A stretch of DNA of 64,000 bases from Roseivirga sp. UBA6061. Lineage in GTDB: Bacteria > Bacteroidota > Bacteroidia > Cytophagales > Cyclobacteriaceae. The translations under genes and the position numbers were made by a program. Below, one piece after another: positions 45,192-54,215 of this stretch. Where the stretch lies: contig DIYF01000146.1 of the NCBI GenBank assembly GCA_002427745.1, positions 7,707 to 71,706 on the forward strand. The letters are read 5' to 3'. Every line of letters begins with the position of its first letter. Position 1 is the first letter of the stretch. The notes under the pieces are model-generated. The model was given only the letters and a program-made list of their open reading frames with translations. It was not told the origin of the DNA and did not search any database.

Positions 45192-47355
45192 TATCCCCTG
45201 GCTTATAAGTCTTCTGAGCGCGTGCTTCCACATCTTCCTTGTAATAGGCTACTTCTTTGAATTGTACATCAGCATATCGCTGGGCCTGGTCATCAAAGTG
45301 CGGAGAGTTCGGGTCGTTACTCTGTCCACCGGCCAGCATCGTCTTGGCCTTTACCTTATCTCCAAATTCCACCATGGCTACAAAACTATTGCCCCGGTAA
45401 CCGTAGATTCGCTTAGTTCCATTGAAACTTCTGGCACCATAGGCAGCCAGGGCTCCCCAGCGGCTGGTAGTCATACCCACCGGTATACTGGTAGCATTGT
45501 CGTCATACTGTAAGTTTATATCTCCGGATAGTCTCTGGAAGCGATTGTACTCACCCCAGGGAGTTTCCCACGAACCAAATGCCTCTGTGATCTGCGCTAC
45601 CGCCTCTTCAAAAATTGCGATACGCTCTGCATAAGGTGATCCTGTTCCGAAATAGTGAAAACGCTCGTTTCCGCTCAGACCATTCGGGTTCTTCCCCTTG
45701 CGGTTATAGTTCATTCCATAAAAGTGTGCCAGCGTCATGGCCACAGATTCTTTGGAGGTCTTCAGGTCCCAGTTTTTCAATACATCATAGGGTCCTTTCA
45801 ATTCTCTTTTCTTGGCCGGATTACTATCGAGTGCTTTAAGTAAGCCCGGGATCACCTTTTCAAAGGCCGGCAGGTAGGGATCATGTGCCAGCTCAATAAG
45901 TCCGTCAATAGTCAGGTCTTTTACATCACTCAACACTTGTACTGCATGAACTCCCCTGAAGTTTTCAGCATCAGGAGCCATATAGTAGGGGTAATCTTCT
46001 TTCTTAGGACTGAACTCCGCAGCGGCTGTGAATGGTGTTGAGTTACAATTCTGGATCCAGCCGTTTCCGGGGTTCACGATTGTGATGATTTCGTCCAGCT
46101 CATGCATGCCCTGCCAGTCGGTAGCAGGGTTTGATCCGTCTACCGGTCTGGAATAATCGAATTGCGGATCACGCTTTGGAATAAAGTCACCATGATAATA
46201 AGCAATGGTGCCATCGGCATCAGCATAGACCGTATTGTTTGAGGAATTTCTTCTGATCTTCATCATTTCCCAAAACTCGTCATGATTCTTCGTCTTGGTG
46301 CGGGTAAAAGACTGAATCAGTGCATCTACCGGCTCCCAGTTTAATTTGGTTGCCACCCACTGATCACCTTGCCTGGCTGTAACAGGCCCGTGATGTGTGC
46401 GGTAAGTTGGGAAGGTGCGCTCCTTCATTTCATCACCTTCTTTGTATTTCAGCGTAACCTCTCCTACCTCTACATCTCTCCATTCATCGCCATACTTGTA
46501 CTGTAGTTTGCCATCACGCTCTTCCACAGTTTCAAGAAAATCATCCATAAAATCCACACGGGTTGAGGTATGCATCCAACCATTGTGCTCGTTAAATCCC
46601 TGGTAAATAAAGAACTGCCCCCAGGTAGTTGCTCCGTAGGCATTGAGCCCCTCTTCACTTACCACCTGTGATTCACCACGGAAATAGAAGGATGTATGGG
46701 GGTTGATCAACAGCATAGCATTACCCGAGGCGGTATGCTCTCCTGAAATGGCAAAACCATTGGACCCTTTAGGCTCTTCATTGAAGAGTTCTGTTGCTGT
46801 CGGTTCGATAAAGGCAGTTGCTTCTCCCTCTCCATAGAAGCTCTTGATTCTACGGGTAGATACGCTTTCAATATCTCCTCCGATAGAGCCTTCAAAAAAG
46901 AACATGGGGAACCATGGCTCGAAACGGTCCAGTACTTTCGGCTTTACTTCCGGGTGTGTATGAAGATAGTAGTTGATGCCATCGGCATAGGCCTGACAGA
47001 GTTCCTTCAGCCAGTCAGGTGCCGATTCATAATGTGCCTTGGCCTCATCAATGGTCATGTAGAGGCGGGCGCGCAGATCACTGTAGAGAGCATCTTCTCC
47101 CTCAGCCTCTGCCAGACGACCAATGGCCCAGTAATAATTGCGTTCTACCCTGGGAAAGTCATCCTCACACTGAGCATAGAGCATTCCGAAAACAGCATCA
47201 GCATCTGATTTACCATAGATATGCGGTACACCAAAGTCATCTCGGATAATAGATACTCTGGCAGCTTGCGCTTCCCAGCCTTGTATTTCATCCGAAACAG
47301 GCGGTTCGCAGGCAATAAAAATGAGCAGAAAAAGGAGGGAAAATAGTTTTTTCAT
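45187..47355 (-). CDS. penicillin acylase-family Ntn hydrolase
   Basis: The 722-residue lipoprotein (LIFIAC, Cys16) belongs to the penicillin/acyl-homoserine-lactone acylase family, whose precursor cuts itself in two to expose a Ser at the start of the beta chain. RDDFGVPHIYGKSDADAVFGM starts the alpha chain region, and the nucleophile candidate is Ser198 in KGSNGFAISG. It would hydrolyse an amide bond in the periplasm or at the cell surface; possible substrates include acyl-homoserine lactones, beta-lactams or N-acyl amino acids. The sequence does not fix the substrate. Its last codon and stop lie in the end of the large hairpin. Confidence 0.9.
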   Translation of the reverse strand: MKKLFSLLFLLIFIACEPPVSDEIQGWEAQAARVSIIRDDFGVPHIYGKSDADAVFGMLYAQCEDDFPRVERNYYWAIGRLAEAEGEDALYSDLRARLYMTIDEAKAHYESAPDWLKELCQAYADGINYYLHTHPEVKPKVLDRFEPWFPMFFFEGSIGGDIESVSTRRIKSFYGEGEATAFIEPTATELFNEEPKGSNGFAISGEHTASGNAMLLINPHTSFYFRGESQVVSEEGLNAYGATTWGQFFIYQGFNEHNGWMHTSTRVDFMDDFLETVEERDGKLQYKYGDEWRDVEVGEVTLKYKEGDEMKERTFPTYRTHHGPVTARQGDQWVATKLNWEPVDALIQSFTRTKTKNHDEFWEMMKIRRNSSNNTVYADADGTIAYYHGDFIPKRDPQFDYSRPVDGSNPATDWQGMHELDEIITIVNPGNGWIQNCNSTPFTAAAEFSPKKEDYPYYMAPDAENFRGVHAVQVLSDVKDLTIDGLIELAHDPYLPAFEKVIPGLLKALDSNPAKKRELKGPYDVLKNWDLKTSKESVAMTLAHFYGMNYNRKGKNPNGLSGNERFHYFGTGSPYAERIAIFEEAVAQITEAFGSWETPWGEYNRFQRLSGDINLQYDDNATSIPVGMTTSRWGALAAYGARSFNGTKRIYGYRGNSFVAMVEFGDKVKAKTMLAGGQSNDPNSPHFDDQAQRYADVQFKEVAYYKEDVEARAQKTYKPGDK

Positions 47356-47435
47356 AAGGCTGATCGATTCAAAGCCTTAAGATGCAGCCCTTACTGCTTT
47401 CTCACAAAGATTATTTTTCGAGCGGAGTGTCCGGC

Positions 47436-48047
47436 TTATTTGTCAAGCAGGAATTTCACCAGAGAATCCATCTCCTCTACCGTCTTGAGCGTGCGCATAT
47501 TAACACGATACTTACCGTTAACCACCAGGGTAGGCACACTTTGTATCTGCTTATCCAGCCAGGCCTGCTGCATTTTTTTGGCTGAGGCTACCACCGCTTT
47601 GTCATTGTAAGCCGCATCGAACTCTTCAGCCGTTACGCCATTTGCTACAAAAATCTCTTTGATGGCCTCCAGGGATTTAATCTCCTTCTGGTCTTTATGG
47701 ATGTGATCGAAAAAGACCTTAGTCAGCTCCTTACTTTTCCCCAGCTTTTCCATAGCGATAAAAGCCTGCACAATGCCATTGCCCACCTCAGGATTGTCTC
47801 TTGGGATATAGGTCACGTGGGATTTCTCGAAACTCGTTCCTTCCGGCAGATCTTTCGCAAATTTCTGAAACATCTCCTCTCCCTGATAGCAATGTCCGCA
47901 GAAAAGAGAGAAAAACTCGGTCACTGTAGGCTTCTCTGTTTTAGTATCAGATACCACAGTATAGTGTACACCTTCATCAAACTTTGACTGAGCCTGAACT
48001 AAAGTAACAGCCAGTACGAAAAGGGTTAAAAAAGCGAGCTTTCTCAT
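47436..48047 (-). CDS. DsbA-like thiol:disulfide oxidoreductase
   Basis: The 203-residue protein has a signal peptide cleaved after about VQAQ (residue 20) and a DsbA-type thioredoxin domain with the active site CGHC at residues 50-53. The start is the ATG giving MRKLAFLTLFVL; an in-frame upstream ATG adds 10 charged residues before the signal and is unlikely. A cis-Pro region is seen in SVPTLVVNGKYRV. It would introduce or isomerise disulfides in the periplasm. It lies about 80 bases upstream of the acylase gene on the same strand. Confidence 0.88.
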   Translation of the reverse strand: MRKLAFLTLFVLAVTLVQAQSKFDEGVHYTVVSDTKTEKPTVTEFFSLFCGHCYQGEEMFQKFAKDLPEGTSFEKSHVTYIPRDNPEVGNGIVQAFIAMEKLGKSKELTKVFFDHIHKDQKEIKSLEAIKEIFVANGVTAEEFDAAYNDKAVVASAKKMQQAWLDKQIQSVPTLVVNGKYRVNMRTLKTVEEMDSLVKFLLDK

Positions 48048-48224
48048 GTCAATTGCTTTAGACTTTATTACCAACAATGATTGTTCGGTAAAACTGCATT
48101 AAGGTTTCGTTTTTTTCAATAACCGGGCCAGATAATTCTGAGGACCGATGGTTTTTGCCCGACACTTGACTCTGCCTCAGCCGGACGATCCCCTGTCAGC
48201 TAAGGTGAATCCACCTCAAAGACA

Positions 48225-48256
48225 TAAAAAAAGCGACCGTTTCTCAACAGTCGCCA
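48225..48256 (-). terminator. terminator after exbD-like gene
   Basis: On the minus strand GCGAC and GTCGC form a stem, extended by partial pairing, followed by seven T. It lies about 30 bases after the stop codon. Confidence 0.75.
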
Positions 48257-48283
48257 TGTGTATTTTCAAATACTGCCGCCCGG

Positions 48284-48940
48284 TCAGCCACCAGTCGCGG
48301 TAGGTTCGGCAAGCGAGATGGCCTTATTGATACCCCGTTTGCCTTCTTCATACAACATCCTTTGTCGGGGGTCGTTTCGGTTCAGTTTGCGAAATTCTTC
48401 TGAAGTAAGCCCTACACGCTCTCCATAGATTCGATAATAAGCAGCATTGATCTCATCCATCACCTGGATATACAGTTCATAGCTACTTCCACGGTCAGTC
48501 TTCAGAGAAACTACTGCTTTTCTCGGGCTGTCAGAAGATTTACTTGATCCGAGATTACTTCGGATATAAGATTGCATAGAGCCGGGAAGAGAGTTGAAAA
48601 CCTCGTTATCCGTCATATCATCAGGTCCCTTTTTGGTCGGATTCATCTGTCCAAAGTTCAACACAAAATCATAAACCATGTCTCTGATCTGTGTTACATC
48701 AGTGAGTATATCCTCCTCTACCAAAACACTGTTGGCTGAGTTCAACTGAATCTTCAAGACATTTTTCTCATTAAGGGGTACCTCGGGTGGTTCATCCAGC
48801 TTAGGTGGTAATACCATCGTAAGCCCTTTATTAGTAGCAATCTGGGTGGTGACCAGAAAGAAGATCAGTAGTAAAAAGGCGATATCGGCCATGGAACCGG
48901 CATTTACCTCTGTATTTCCTCGGTTGCGTTTGCGTGCCAT
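48284..48940 (-). CDS. ExbD/TolR-type biopolymer transport protein
   Basis: The 218-residue protein has one N-terminal membrane helix with the conserved Asp (AGSMADIAFLLLIFFLVTTQ, Asp20), the residue that couples proton flow in ExbB-ExbD motors. A TMVLPPK segment follows, and the periplasmic part is longer than in E. coli ExbD (141 aa), with an extra region at about residues 85-130. No exbB/tolQ or tonB is adjacent, so it would use a motor encoded elsewhere. It is preceded by an AT-rich palindrome. Confidence 0.88.
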   Translation of the reverse strand: MARKRNRGNTEVNAGSMADIAFLLLIFFLVTTQIATNKGLTMVLPPKLDEPPEVPLNEKNVLKIQLNSANSVLVEEDILTDVTQIRDMVYDFVLNFGQMNPTKKGPDDMTDNEVFNSLPGSMQSYIRSNLGSSKSSDSPRKAVVSLKTDRGSSYELYIQVMDEINAAYYRIYGERVGLTSEEFRKLNRNDPRQRMLYEEGKRGINKAISLAEPTATGG

Positions 48941-48943
48941 AGT

Positions 48944-48997
48944 TAGTTGTTTTAAAAGATTAGTTAAATAACTAATTAAATAGTTTTAAAACAACTA
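48944..48997. repeat. nested AT-rich palindrome upstream of exbD-like gene
   Basis: TAGTTGTTTTAAAA (48944-48957) and TTTTAAAACAACTA (48984-48997) are perfect 14-base inverted copies. Between them ATTAGTT and AACTAAT form a second stem (48959-48976). The structure begins 3 bases upstream of the exbD start and may be an operator or an mRNA leader hairpin. Confidence 0.7.
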
Positions 48998-49020
48998 AAT
49001 GAATAGTTAAAATGAAGTCA

Positions 49021-49050
49021 TAAAAAAAGCACACCATAGTATGATGTGCT
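49021..49050 (-). terminator. terminator after DUF5686 gene
   Basis: On the minus strand GAGCACATCATACTATGGTGTGC folds with stems AGCACA/TGTGCT and CAT/ATG, then T7. It ends the DUF5686 transcript before the exbD-like gene. Confidence 0.7.
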
Positions 49051-49121
49051 CAAAGCCATTTCTTTCTAATTATAAAACAGACAGCTTATGCGCTGTCGCC
49101 CCGTTTTCTCACCTTCAGTAA

Positions 49122-51725
49122 CTAGTCATTGCTGAAGATGGAAGCCACGCCTATTCTTACACCAAATTCCCGTGCTTTGCCTCCCTGGAAAGACTGCACA
49201 AACTCAAGTCGGAAAATGCGGAAGATATTATCAATAGTGTAGCCCACTTCCACATAGTTGTCAGAGGTGGGGGTAGTGAGATAATTGACAAAAAGGTTTT
49301 CTTTGAGGCCCGTAAAGCGAAGCATCGGTAGCTGGGTAAACAACAGCTTACGGAAGCGAATATGCGAGAAGATCGATGCATATTCCTGTGCCGTACTATA
49401 CTGATAGTAATCCAGCATTCTATACCCCCCTACTACTTTGAGCGGAGCAAAACTCAGACGATTGCCCTGAAAATGTTTGAAGTCCATAAAAAGCAGATCA
49501 GGATCACCGAAGAACTTACCGGCACTGGCATCAAAATCAATTTTGGCTCTTACCCCTAAGTCAAACTCTGCTTTCATACCCAGCTCTAGGTGATCAAAGT
49601 CCACCTCACTGTCCAGTGCACCATCCCATCCTTTGCGATAATTCAGTCTGAACTCAGGTGAAGCATCTCTTATAGGTATCAGCCGGCCATTATACTTCCT
49701 GAATTTGATCCATGGCTGGGTCCTGAAGCTGATACTGGTGATGAGCGCCTTACTGTCCTGAAAGCCTCCCGGAAATACTTCATTATTCAGCGGCACATTC
49801 GATCTGAAATCCCGTCCCTCCCTGTCAAAGAAAGCATAAGAGGTATTGTTGAAAAGCTCGCTTCGGGAAGCCCATTCCGTTGAGGCCGAAACCACATGAC
49901 GGTACTTGAACCTCCTGGCAAAACTTACACGTACAAAGTCCTTTTCATAAATGCGCATGTAGTTCTTCAGATACAGGAGTGAATACAGTGTATTGATAAA
50001 GGGATCGATTGAACCCGGATTAAACTGGGCGATATACTTTCCTCCTGATATTCTGAAGGTATTGCGCTGCTCTGCCTTTCCGATGCCGAAAACCGACTCA
50101 ACTTTACCATAGAATTGCTCACTGGCAAAGCCATAACGAATAGAAGGAGTAATTCTCAGCCTCGTAGTGGTGTCATGTCTCCAGAGAAAAGTACCTTTTA
50201 AGTCCAGGTTCCAGCCCTCAACAGTGTTATAGCCAAAATTTGTCAGGAAGCCCTTGTAGTCATATCTGAGGCGCTCTCCCAGCTTGTAATAGCCACCTGT
50301 CAGCAGGTCGGTGGCTTTAAAGCGATCTCCGTTTTTCAATCGGGAAGAGTCTGCCTCTGCCTGTGCCTTTTCCGCCACATATGTGCTATCGTCACGCTGG
50401 TAGCCCTTGATTTCCTTTTCTGTCAGCGGTACAGGTCTTCGCTGAGCCCAGTAGACAGAATCTTTCTTAGCGGCAGTCGAATCTACCTTATAAGAGTAAT
50501 CAGATACCAGATTCCTCTCTTCCTGCTCCTCTTTCTCCTGTTTCTCATATTCCTTCATCAGCTTTCTGAACTGCTTTCGGGATACCTTTTTATCTTCCTG
50601 AAAAACTTCCTTTACTCCTTCATCCAGATTCTTCTCCTTAATCGAAGCAATCTCCTCTGGCGCCTGCTCGATTTTCTCATCTACCAAAATCACACTGGCA
50701 TCCAGATCTTCATTTTTGGTCACCTGATAGTTGCTCACCGAGGCCAGGTAACTGAACTTTCCTGCCAGTCCGAAAATCGATCCGGAAAACTCATATTGCT
50801 GTGTAACCGGCATCCAGATCTCGTCCTCAATGGGGGCAAAAATTTGCTGAATCCTTACTTTAAAGCCCATCAGGCTTGTTTTCAAATCCAGGCTATGGAT
50901 GTTCCAGAAGTCTTCTCTGATATAGATCTCTCCCTCAAAAACGTCATCTCCCTTTGAGCGGGGGGTTACCTTGATCTTGTTGATTTCGAAGCCCCTCTCC
51001 ATAAAGCTCCCCTGATATTCAAACTTATAATATGAGAAAGCCCTGGGTGACAACGGGGAAATGGCTCCTACCACATTCTGCTGATAAAAGCTACTGTTGA
51101 TATAGGCATTGGGATTAGCATTATCATTGTCCTGACCAGAAGCCCTGACCGAGATAACCCGCTCACGGAAGGTATTGGGGCGTTCGAAATAAATCTCACT
51201 TACCGATTCGGAAGTAAACACCTGACTGGTGTCTATCCCCTCTTTTTCAAACTGCTTCTTTAGAATCCAGGGTACCTTTGTGACCGCACCCGTACCTTTC
51301 ATATATACCTCTGCTGAGTAATTGTCATACTGTACGAGGTGGTATTTGGCCTTGGCTATGGCCTTTCTCATAATGGTATAAGACGGATCTTCAGATTTGC
51401 CGGTAACGGTCACCGTGGTCAGGTTAATCACCTGTGGTGACATACTTACATTAATCGTTTCGAATTTATCAGTTATGGTCACGTTGCTTACCTGTGTAGC
51501 ATATCCCATGTATTGAAATACTACTTCATAGGAGCCGGCCGGTAGCCTGAGTTCATAGAAGCCATCCAGGTTAGAGGAGGTGCCTGTTCCCACGCGCTTC
51601 ACATATATAGAAGCAAAAGGCAGCGTTTCTCCTTCATCCGTTTTAATGGTACCACGAATCCCCTGACCAAGGGCTGTAGAGGCAACAAATAATGAGACAA
51701 GTGTTGTGAGTATGAGTTTACGCAT
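49122..51725 (-). CDS. DUF5686 outer-membrane protein with carboxypeptidase-like domain
   Basis: The 867-residue protein has a signal peptide ending near SFVASTALGQ and an N-terminal carboxypeptidase regulatory-like beta-sandwich at about residues 22-105 (IRGTIKTDEGETLPFASIYV). The rest fits DUF5686, a family of predicted outer-membrane beta-barrel proteins of Bacteroidota: many alternating aromatic strands and a C-terminal segment ending in a stretch like FGVRIGVASIF. A Lys/Glu-rich linker (about residues 365-405) splits the middle. Function unknown; cell-surface role likely. Confidence 0.82.
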   Translation of the reverse strand: MRKLILTTLVSLFVASTALGQGIRGTIKTDEGETLPFASIYVKRVGTGTSSNLDGFYELRLPAGSYEVVFQYMGYATQVSNVTITDKFETINVSMSPQVINLTTVTVTGKSEDPSYTIMRKAIAKAKYHLVQYDNYSAEVYMKGTGAVTKVPWILKKQFEKEGIDTSQVFTSESVSEIYFERPNTFRERVISVRASGQDNDNANPNAYINSSFYQQNVVGAISPLSPRAFSYYKFEYQGSFMERGFEINKIKVTPRSKGDDVFEGEIYIREDFWNIHSLDLKTSLMGFKVRIQQIFAPIEDEIWMPVTQQYEFSGSIFGLAGKFSYLASVSNYQVTKNEDLDASVILVDEKIEQAPEEIASIKEKNLDEGVKEVFQEDKKVSRKQFRKLMKEYEKQEKEEQEERNLVSDYSYKVDSTAAKKDSVYWAQRRPVPLTEKEIKGYQRDDSTYVAEKAQAEADSSRLKNGDRFKATDLLTGGYYKLGERLRYDYKGFLTNFGYNTVEGWNLDLKGTFLWRHDTTTRLRITPSIRYGFASEQFYGKVESVFGIGKAEQRNTFRISGGKYIAQFNPGSIDPFINTLYSLLYLKNYMRIYEKDFVRVSFARRFKYRHVVSASTEWASRSELFNNTSYAFFDREGRDFRSNVPLNNEVFPGGFQDSKALITSISFRTQPWIKFRKYNGRLIPIRDASPEFRLNYRKGWDGALDSEVDFDHLELGMKAEFDLGVRAKIDFDASAGKFFGDPDLLFMDFKHFQGNRLSFAPLKVVGGYRMLDYYQYSTAQEYASIFSHIRFRKLLFTQLPMLRFTGLKENLFVNYLTTPTSDNYVEVGYTIDNIFRIFRLEFVQSFQGGKAREFGVRIGVASIFSND

Positions 51726-52008
51726 TGATTTGAGGTTTCTGTCTTACCAAACAATTAACAAGCCAATCTGGCCTTAGTTTGATTAAAATGAATCAACAGT
51801 GGATAGACGAGATAAACGGGCCAAAAGTATGCATGGCCATTTAATTAAATTCACTTCAGCTACAACGCTCATTCTCGATTAAAGAAACGGGTAACCGGCC
51901 TCCGATATTTATCACCGTTTTTCCATGACGTATTCCCTGGCAAAACTCTGCAAATCATGTCGATCTACCTTGTTAAGCCCTGTTAAGCTTTGATAAAAAA
52001 CGTGAAAA
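51726..52008. other. gap between nadD and DUF5686 genes
   Basis: No gene is seen in this AT-rich 283-base stretch. On the minus strand a TACTTTTG element (51822-51829) resembles a -7 box for the DUF5686 gene, but no TTG is found at the expected distance. Tandem GTTAAGC copies occur near 51975. Confidence 0.35.
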
Positions 52009-52584
52009 TTACAGGTAGAACTGTTTCTGATTGATGTAGCCCAATACGGACTCGTGCAGTAAATATCGTACGGAGCGCTGATGCCTGATGGCATCTCTGA
52101 TAAAGGTTGCTGATATATCCAGCATGGGGGCCTCTACATAATGAATGTGCTCATGAGCCACCTGAATTTTGTCTTTTTTGACGTCCGGCCGAGGATACAC
52201 ATACAGTCCGTAATGCTCCAATATGGATTCGTGGTTCTTCCACTTATGAAAATGTACCAGGTTATCTTCTCCGATGATGAGTCTGAACTCGTGGTCAGGG
52301 TGCTTGTCTGAGAGATAGGCCAGGGTATCGGCCGTATAGCTGGGCCGGGGCATATGGAACTCCACATCAACTGCCTTGAGCTTATAATTATCGGCAATGG
52401 CCAGTTCCACCATTTTCAGGCGGTCAAATTCATGAAGGAGTGATCGGCTGCTTTTAAAGGGATTTTGCGGAGAGACTACAAACCATACCTGGTCAAGATC
52501 GGTATGACTGGCCATGACATCAGCGATGACCAGGTGCCCCACATGAATGGGGTTAAAAGAGCCAAAGAAAAGACCTATACGCAA
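52009..52584 (-). CDS. nadD: nicotinate-nucleotide adenylyltransferase
   Basis: The enzyme (191 aa) joins nicotinate mononucleotide and ATP to make deamido-NAD+. The start MRIGLFFGSFNPIHVGHLVIAD contains the nucleotidyl-transferase HxGH motif (His14 to His17), and the C-terminal SATFIRDAIR is the conserved ISSTxIR-type motif. Length is normal. It follows gmk by 6 bases at the end of the sigma factor operon. Confidence 0.95.
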   Translation of the reverse strand: MRIGLFFGSFNPIHVGHLVIADVMASHTDLDQVWFVVSPQNPFKSSRSLLHEFDRLKMVELAIADNYKLKAVDVEFHMPRPSYTADTLAYLSDKHPDHEFRLIIGEDNLVHFHKWKNHESILEHYGLYVYPRPDVKKDKIQVAHEHIHYVEAPMLDISATFIRDAIRHQRSVRYLLHESVLGYINQKQFYL

Positions 52585-52590
52585 GGGTGG

Positions 52591-53163
52591 CTATTTACTG
52601 AGAAAATCATCAACGAGTTTTTCAGCATTTTCGAATGAATCCTCCAATGCTTCGTTGATTAAAGTTACATCGAATTTATCTTCAAAGCCCATCTCAAACT
52701 CAGCCCGATAAAGTCGTTGGGACAGGCTCTCCCTTGATTCGGTTCCGCGAGCTTTCAGGCGCTTTTCCAATTCTGCTATGGAAGGTACTTTTACGAAAAC
52801 TGCCAGAGCATCGTCTCCGAAGTACTTCTTCAGATTCATGGCTCCTTTTACCTCCACATCAAAAACTACATGGCGGCCATCGTCCCAGATGCGCTGTATT
52901 TCTTCTTTCAGGGTACCGTAATAATTACCGGTGTATACCTCTTCCCACTCTACGAAAGCGTCTTCTTTAATTTTTTGCTGAAATTCCTCTCTGCTGAGGA
53001 AATAGTAGTCTTTACCATTCTCTTCTGTTCTGCCTCGTTTATCGCGAGTACTGGCAGAAATAGAAAAGCCCAAATCGGGCCTTTTTTCCAGTAGATGTTT
53101 TACAATGGTTGTTTTTCCCGAACCGGAGGGTGCGGCAAAAATAAACGCCTTTCCTTTGGTCAT
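52591..53163 (-). CDS. gmk: guanylate kinase
   Basis: The enzyme (190 aa) converts GMP to GDP. The P-loop APSGSGKTT is at residues 11-19, the GMP-binding segment [18 protein letters not shown] follows, and [12 protein letters not shown] is typical. It starts one base after the small Cys-containing gene and 6 bases before nadD, so it is expressed from the sigma factor operon. Confidence 0.96.
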   Translation of the reverse strand: MTKGKAFIFAAPSGSGKTTIVKHLLEKRPDLGFSISASTRDKRGRTEENGKDYYFLSREEFQQKIKEDAFVEWEEVYTGNYYGTLKEEIQRIWDDGRHVVFDVEVKGAMNLKKYFGDDALAVFVKVPSIAELEKRLKARGTESRESLSQRLYRAEFEMGFEDKFDVTLINEALEDSFENAEKLVDDFLSK

Positions 53164-53164
53164 A

Positions 53165-53458
53165 CTAAAGGTTAATGCTGTTTTTGATGGATTGGGCTAA
53201 GTCGCTGGGAATGTCCTTTTTGAACTCGGTCAACTTCTGCTGGATAGATTCTCTGAGGCCTTTCTCCTTTTCAAATCTTCCGCTGGATTGTACGCAGGTT
53301 CTTATTTTCTCTTCAAACAAAGCTCTGGATTCCTCGTCTGCCTCATTATCAAGAACAAGCTGTACGATCTCGGAAAATCTGTCCTGATCCACCAGGTTAC
53401 CCTTTTCACAGTAACACTGCTTAAACGTTTGCTCAAACCACACTGAGAATTCACTCAT
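53165..53458 (-). CDS. small Cys-containing protein, candidate anti-sigma factor
   Basis: The 97-residue protein is highly charged and helical without a membrane segment. It has three Cys: C15-Y-C17 near the start and C55 in KIRTCVQSS. It lies 18 bases downstream of an ECF sigma factor gene, the usual place of an anti-sigma factor, and its size and CxC suggest a cytosolic zinc-type anti-sigma; the classical HxxxCxxC motif is not seen. The call is by context and could be wrong. Confidence 0.5.
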   Translation of the reverse strand: MSEFSVWFEQTFKQCYCEKGNLVDQDRFSEIVQLVLDNEADEESRALFEEKIRTCVQSSGRFEKEKGLRESIQQKLTEFKKDIPSDLAQSIKNSINL

Positions 53459-53476
53459 GGCTTTAAAATTTATTGG

Positions 53477-54070
53477 TTAGTTGTTATATCCCATTTCCTT
53501 CGCATAAGAAATCAACTTCTCACGCAGCATATTTCTCGCTCTGTGCAGCCTTGACCGAACTGTACCTATCGGAATGTCCAGAATTTTGGACATTTCTTCA
53601 TAAGTAAAGCCTTCCAGGTCGCTCAGAATAATCACTGTTCTGAAATCCACAGGCAGCGCATTCAGGGCACCTGTAATTTCGTCACCGATCATGTGTTGAA
53701 CTGTCTCGACACGCAAATCAGTCGTGATATTCTCACCGGCATCATCCGAGTTATAATAAGACTCTACCTCGTTGTAATCAACTTTGGCAGGCTGCTTACT
53801 TTTTTTACGAAACTCGTTAATGAAGCTGTTTTTCAAGATTCGGAACAACCACGCTTTTGCATTAGTTCCTCTCTCAAAAGAATTGATAAAGCGAAATGCT
53901 TTAAGATATGTATCCTGAACCAGGTCTTTCGCATCGTCCTCGTCAAAAGTAAGACGGTAAGCAAAGTTGTACATAGAATCCACGTGGATCATGAATTCTG
54001 TGTCGAAAATCGAGGTTTTCTCCTGCTCGGAATAGTTTTGGCGTACTGCCTCTTCTTCTATTTCAGACAT
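53477..54070 (-). CDS. ECF RNA polymerase sigma factor
   Basis: A 197-residue sigma-70 family factor with only regions 2 and 4. Region 2 shows MYNFAYRLTFDEDDAKDLVQDTYLKAFR and NAKAWLFRILKN; region 4 shows LPVDFRTVIILSDLEGFTYEE and GTVRSRLHRARNMLRE, a DNA-binding helix-turn-helix. It leads an operon with a candidate anti-sigma, gmk and nadD. The regulon cannot be read from the window. Confidence 0.93.
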   Translation of the reverse strand: MSEIEEEAVRQNYSEQEKTSIFDTEFMIHVDSMYNFAYRLTFDEDDAKDLVQDTYLKAFRFINSFERGTNAKAWLFRILKNSFINEFRKKSKQPAKVDYNEVESYYNSDDAGENITTDLRVETVQHMIGDEITGALNALPVDFRTVIILSDLEGFTYEEMSKILDIPIGTVRSRLHRARNMLREKLISYAKEMGYNN

Positions 54071-54157
54071 GCGGCAAAATTAATAATTATAAGTATGATG
54101 TTATACGTTCGCTGCCAATGTTTTGGTCATTGAAAAAATCTATGGGGTATAGAGAGA

Positions 54158-54182
54158 AAACAAGCTTTGCCCCGGCTTGTTT
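54158..54182. other. hairpin in the divergent sigma factor / glycosyltransferase gap
   Basis: AAACAAGC and GCTTGTTT form a perfect 8-bp stem with a 9-base loop. It lies between the divergent starts at 54070 and 54216 and may be an operator or mRNA leader hairpin for the glycosyltransferase. No T-run follows. Confidence 0.45.
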
Positions 54183-54215
54183 ATTCCTGACCTATTCTTG
54201 TTTTTTGCACCATAG

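Noticed and set aside
54075..54082. TAATTTTG on the minus strand as the sigma factor promoter
   Set aside because: It lies only 5 bases before the start codon and has no TTG at the needed distance.
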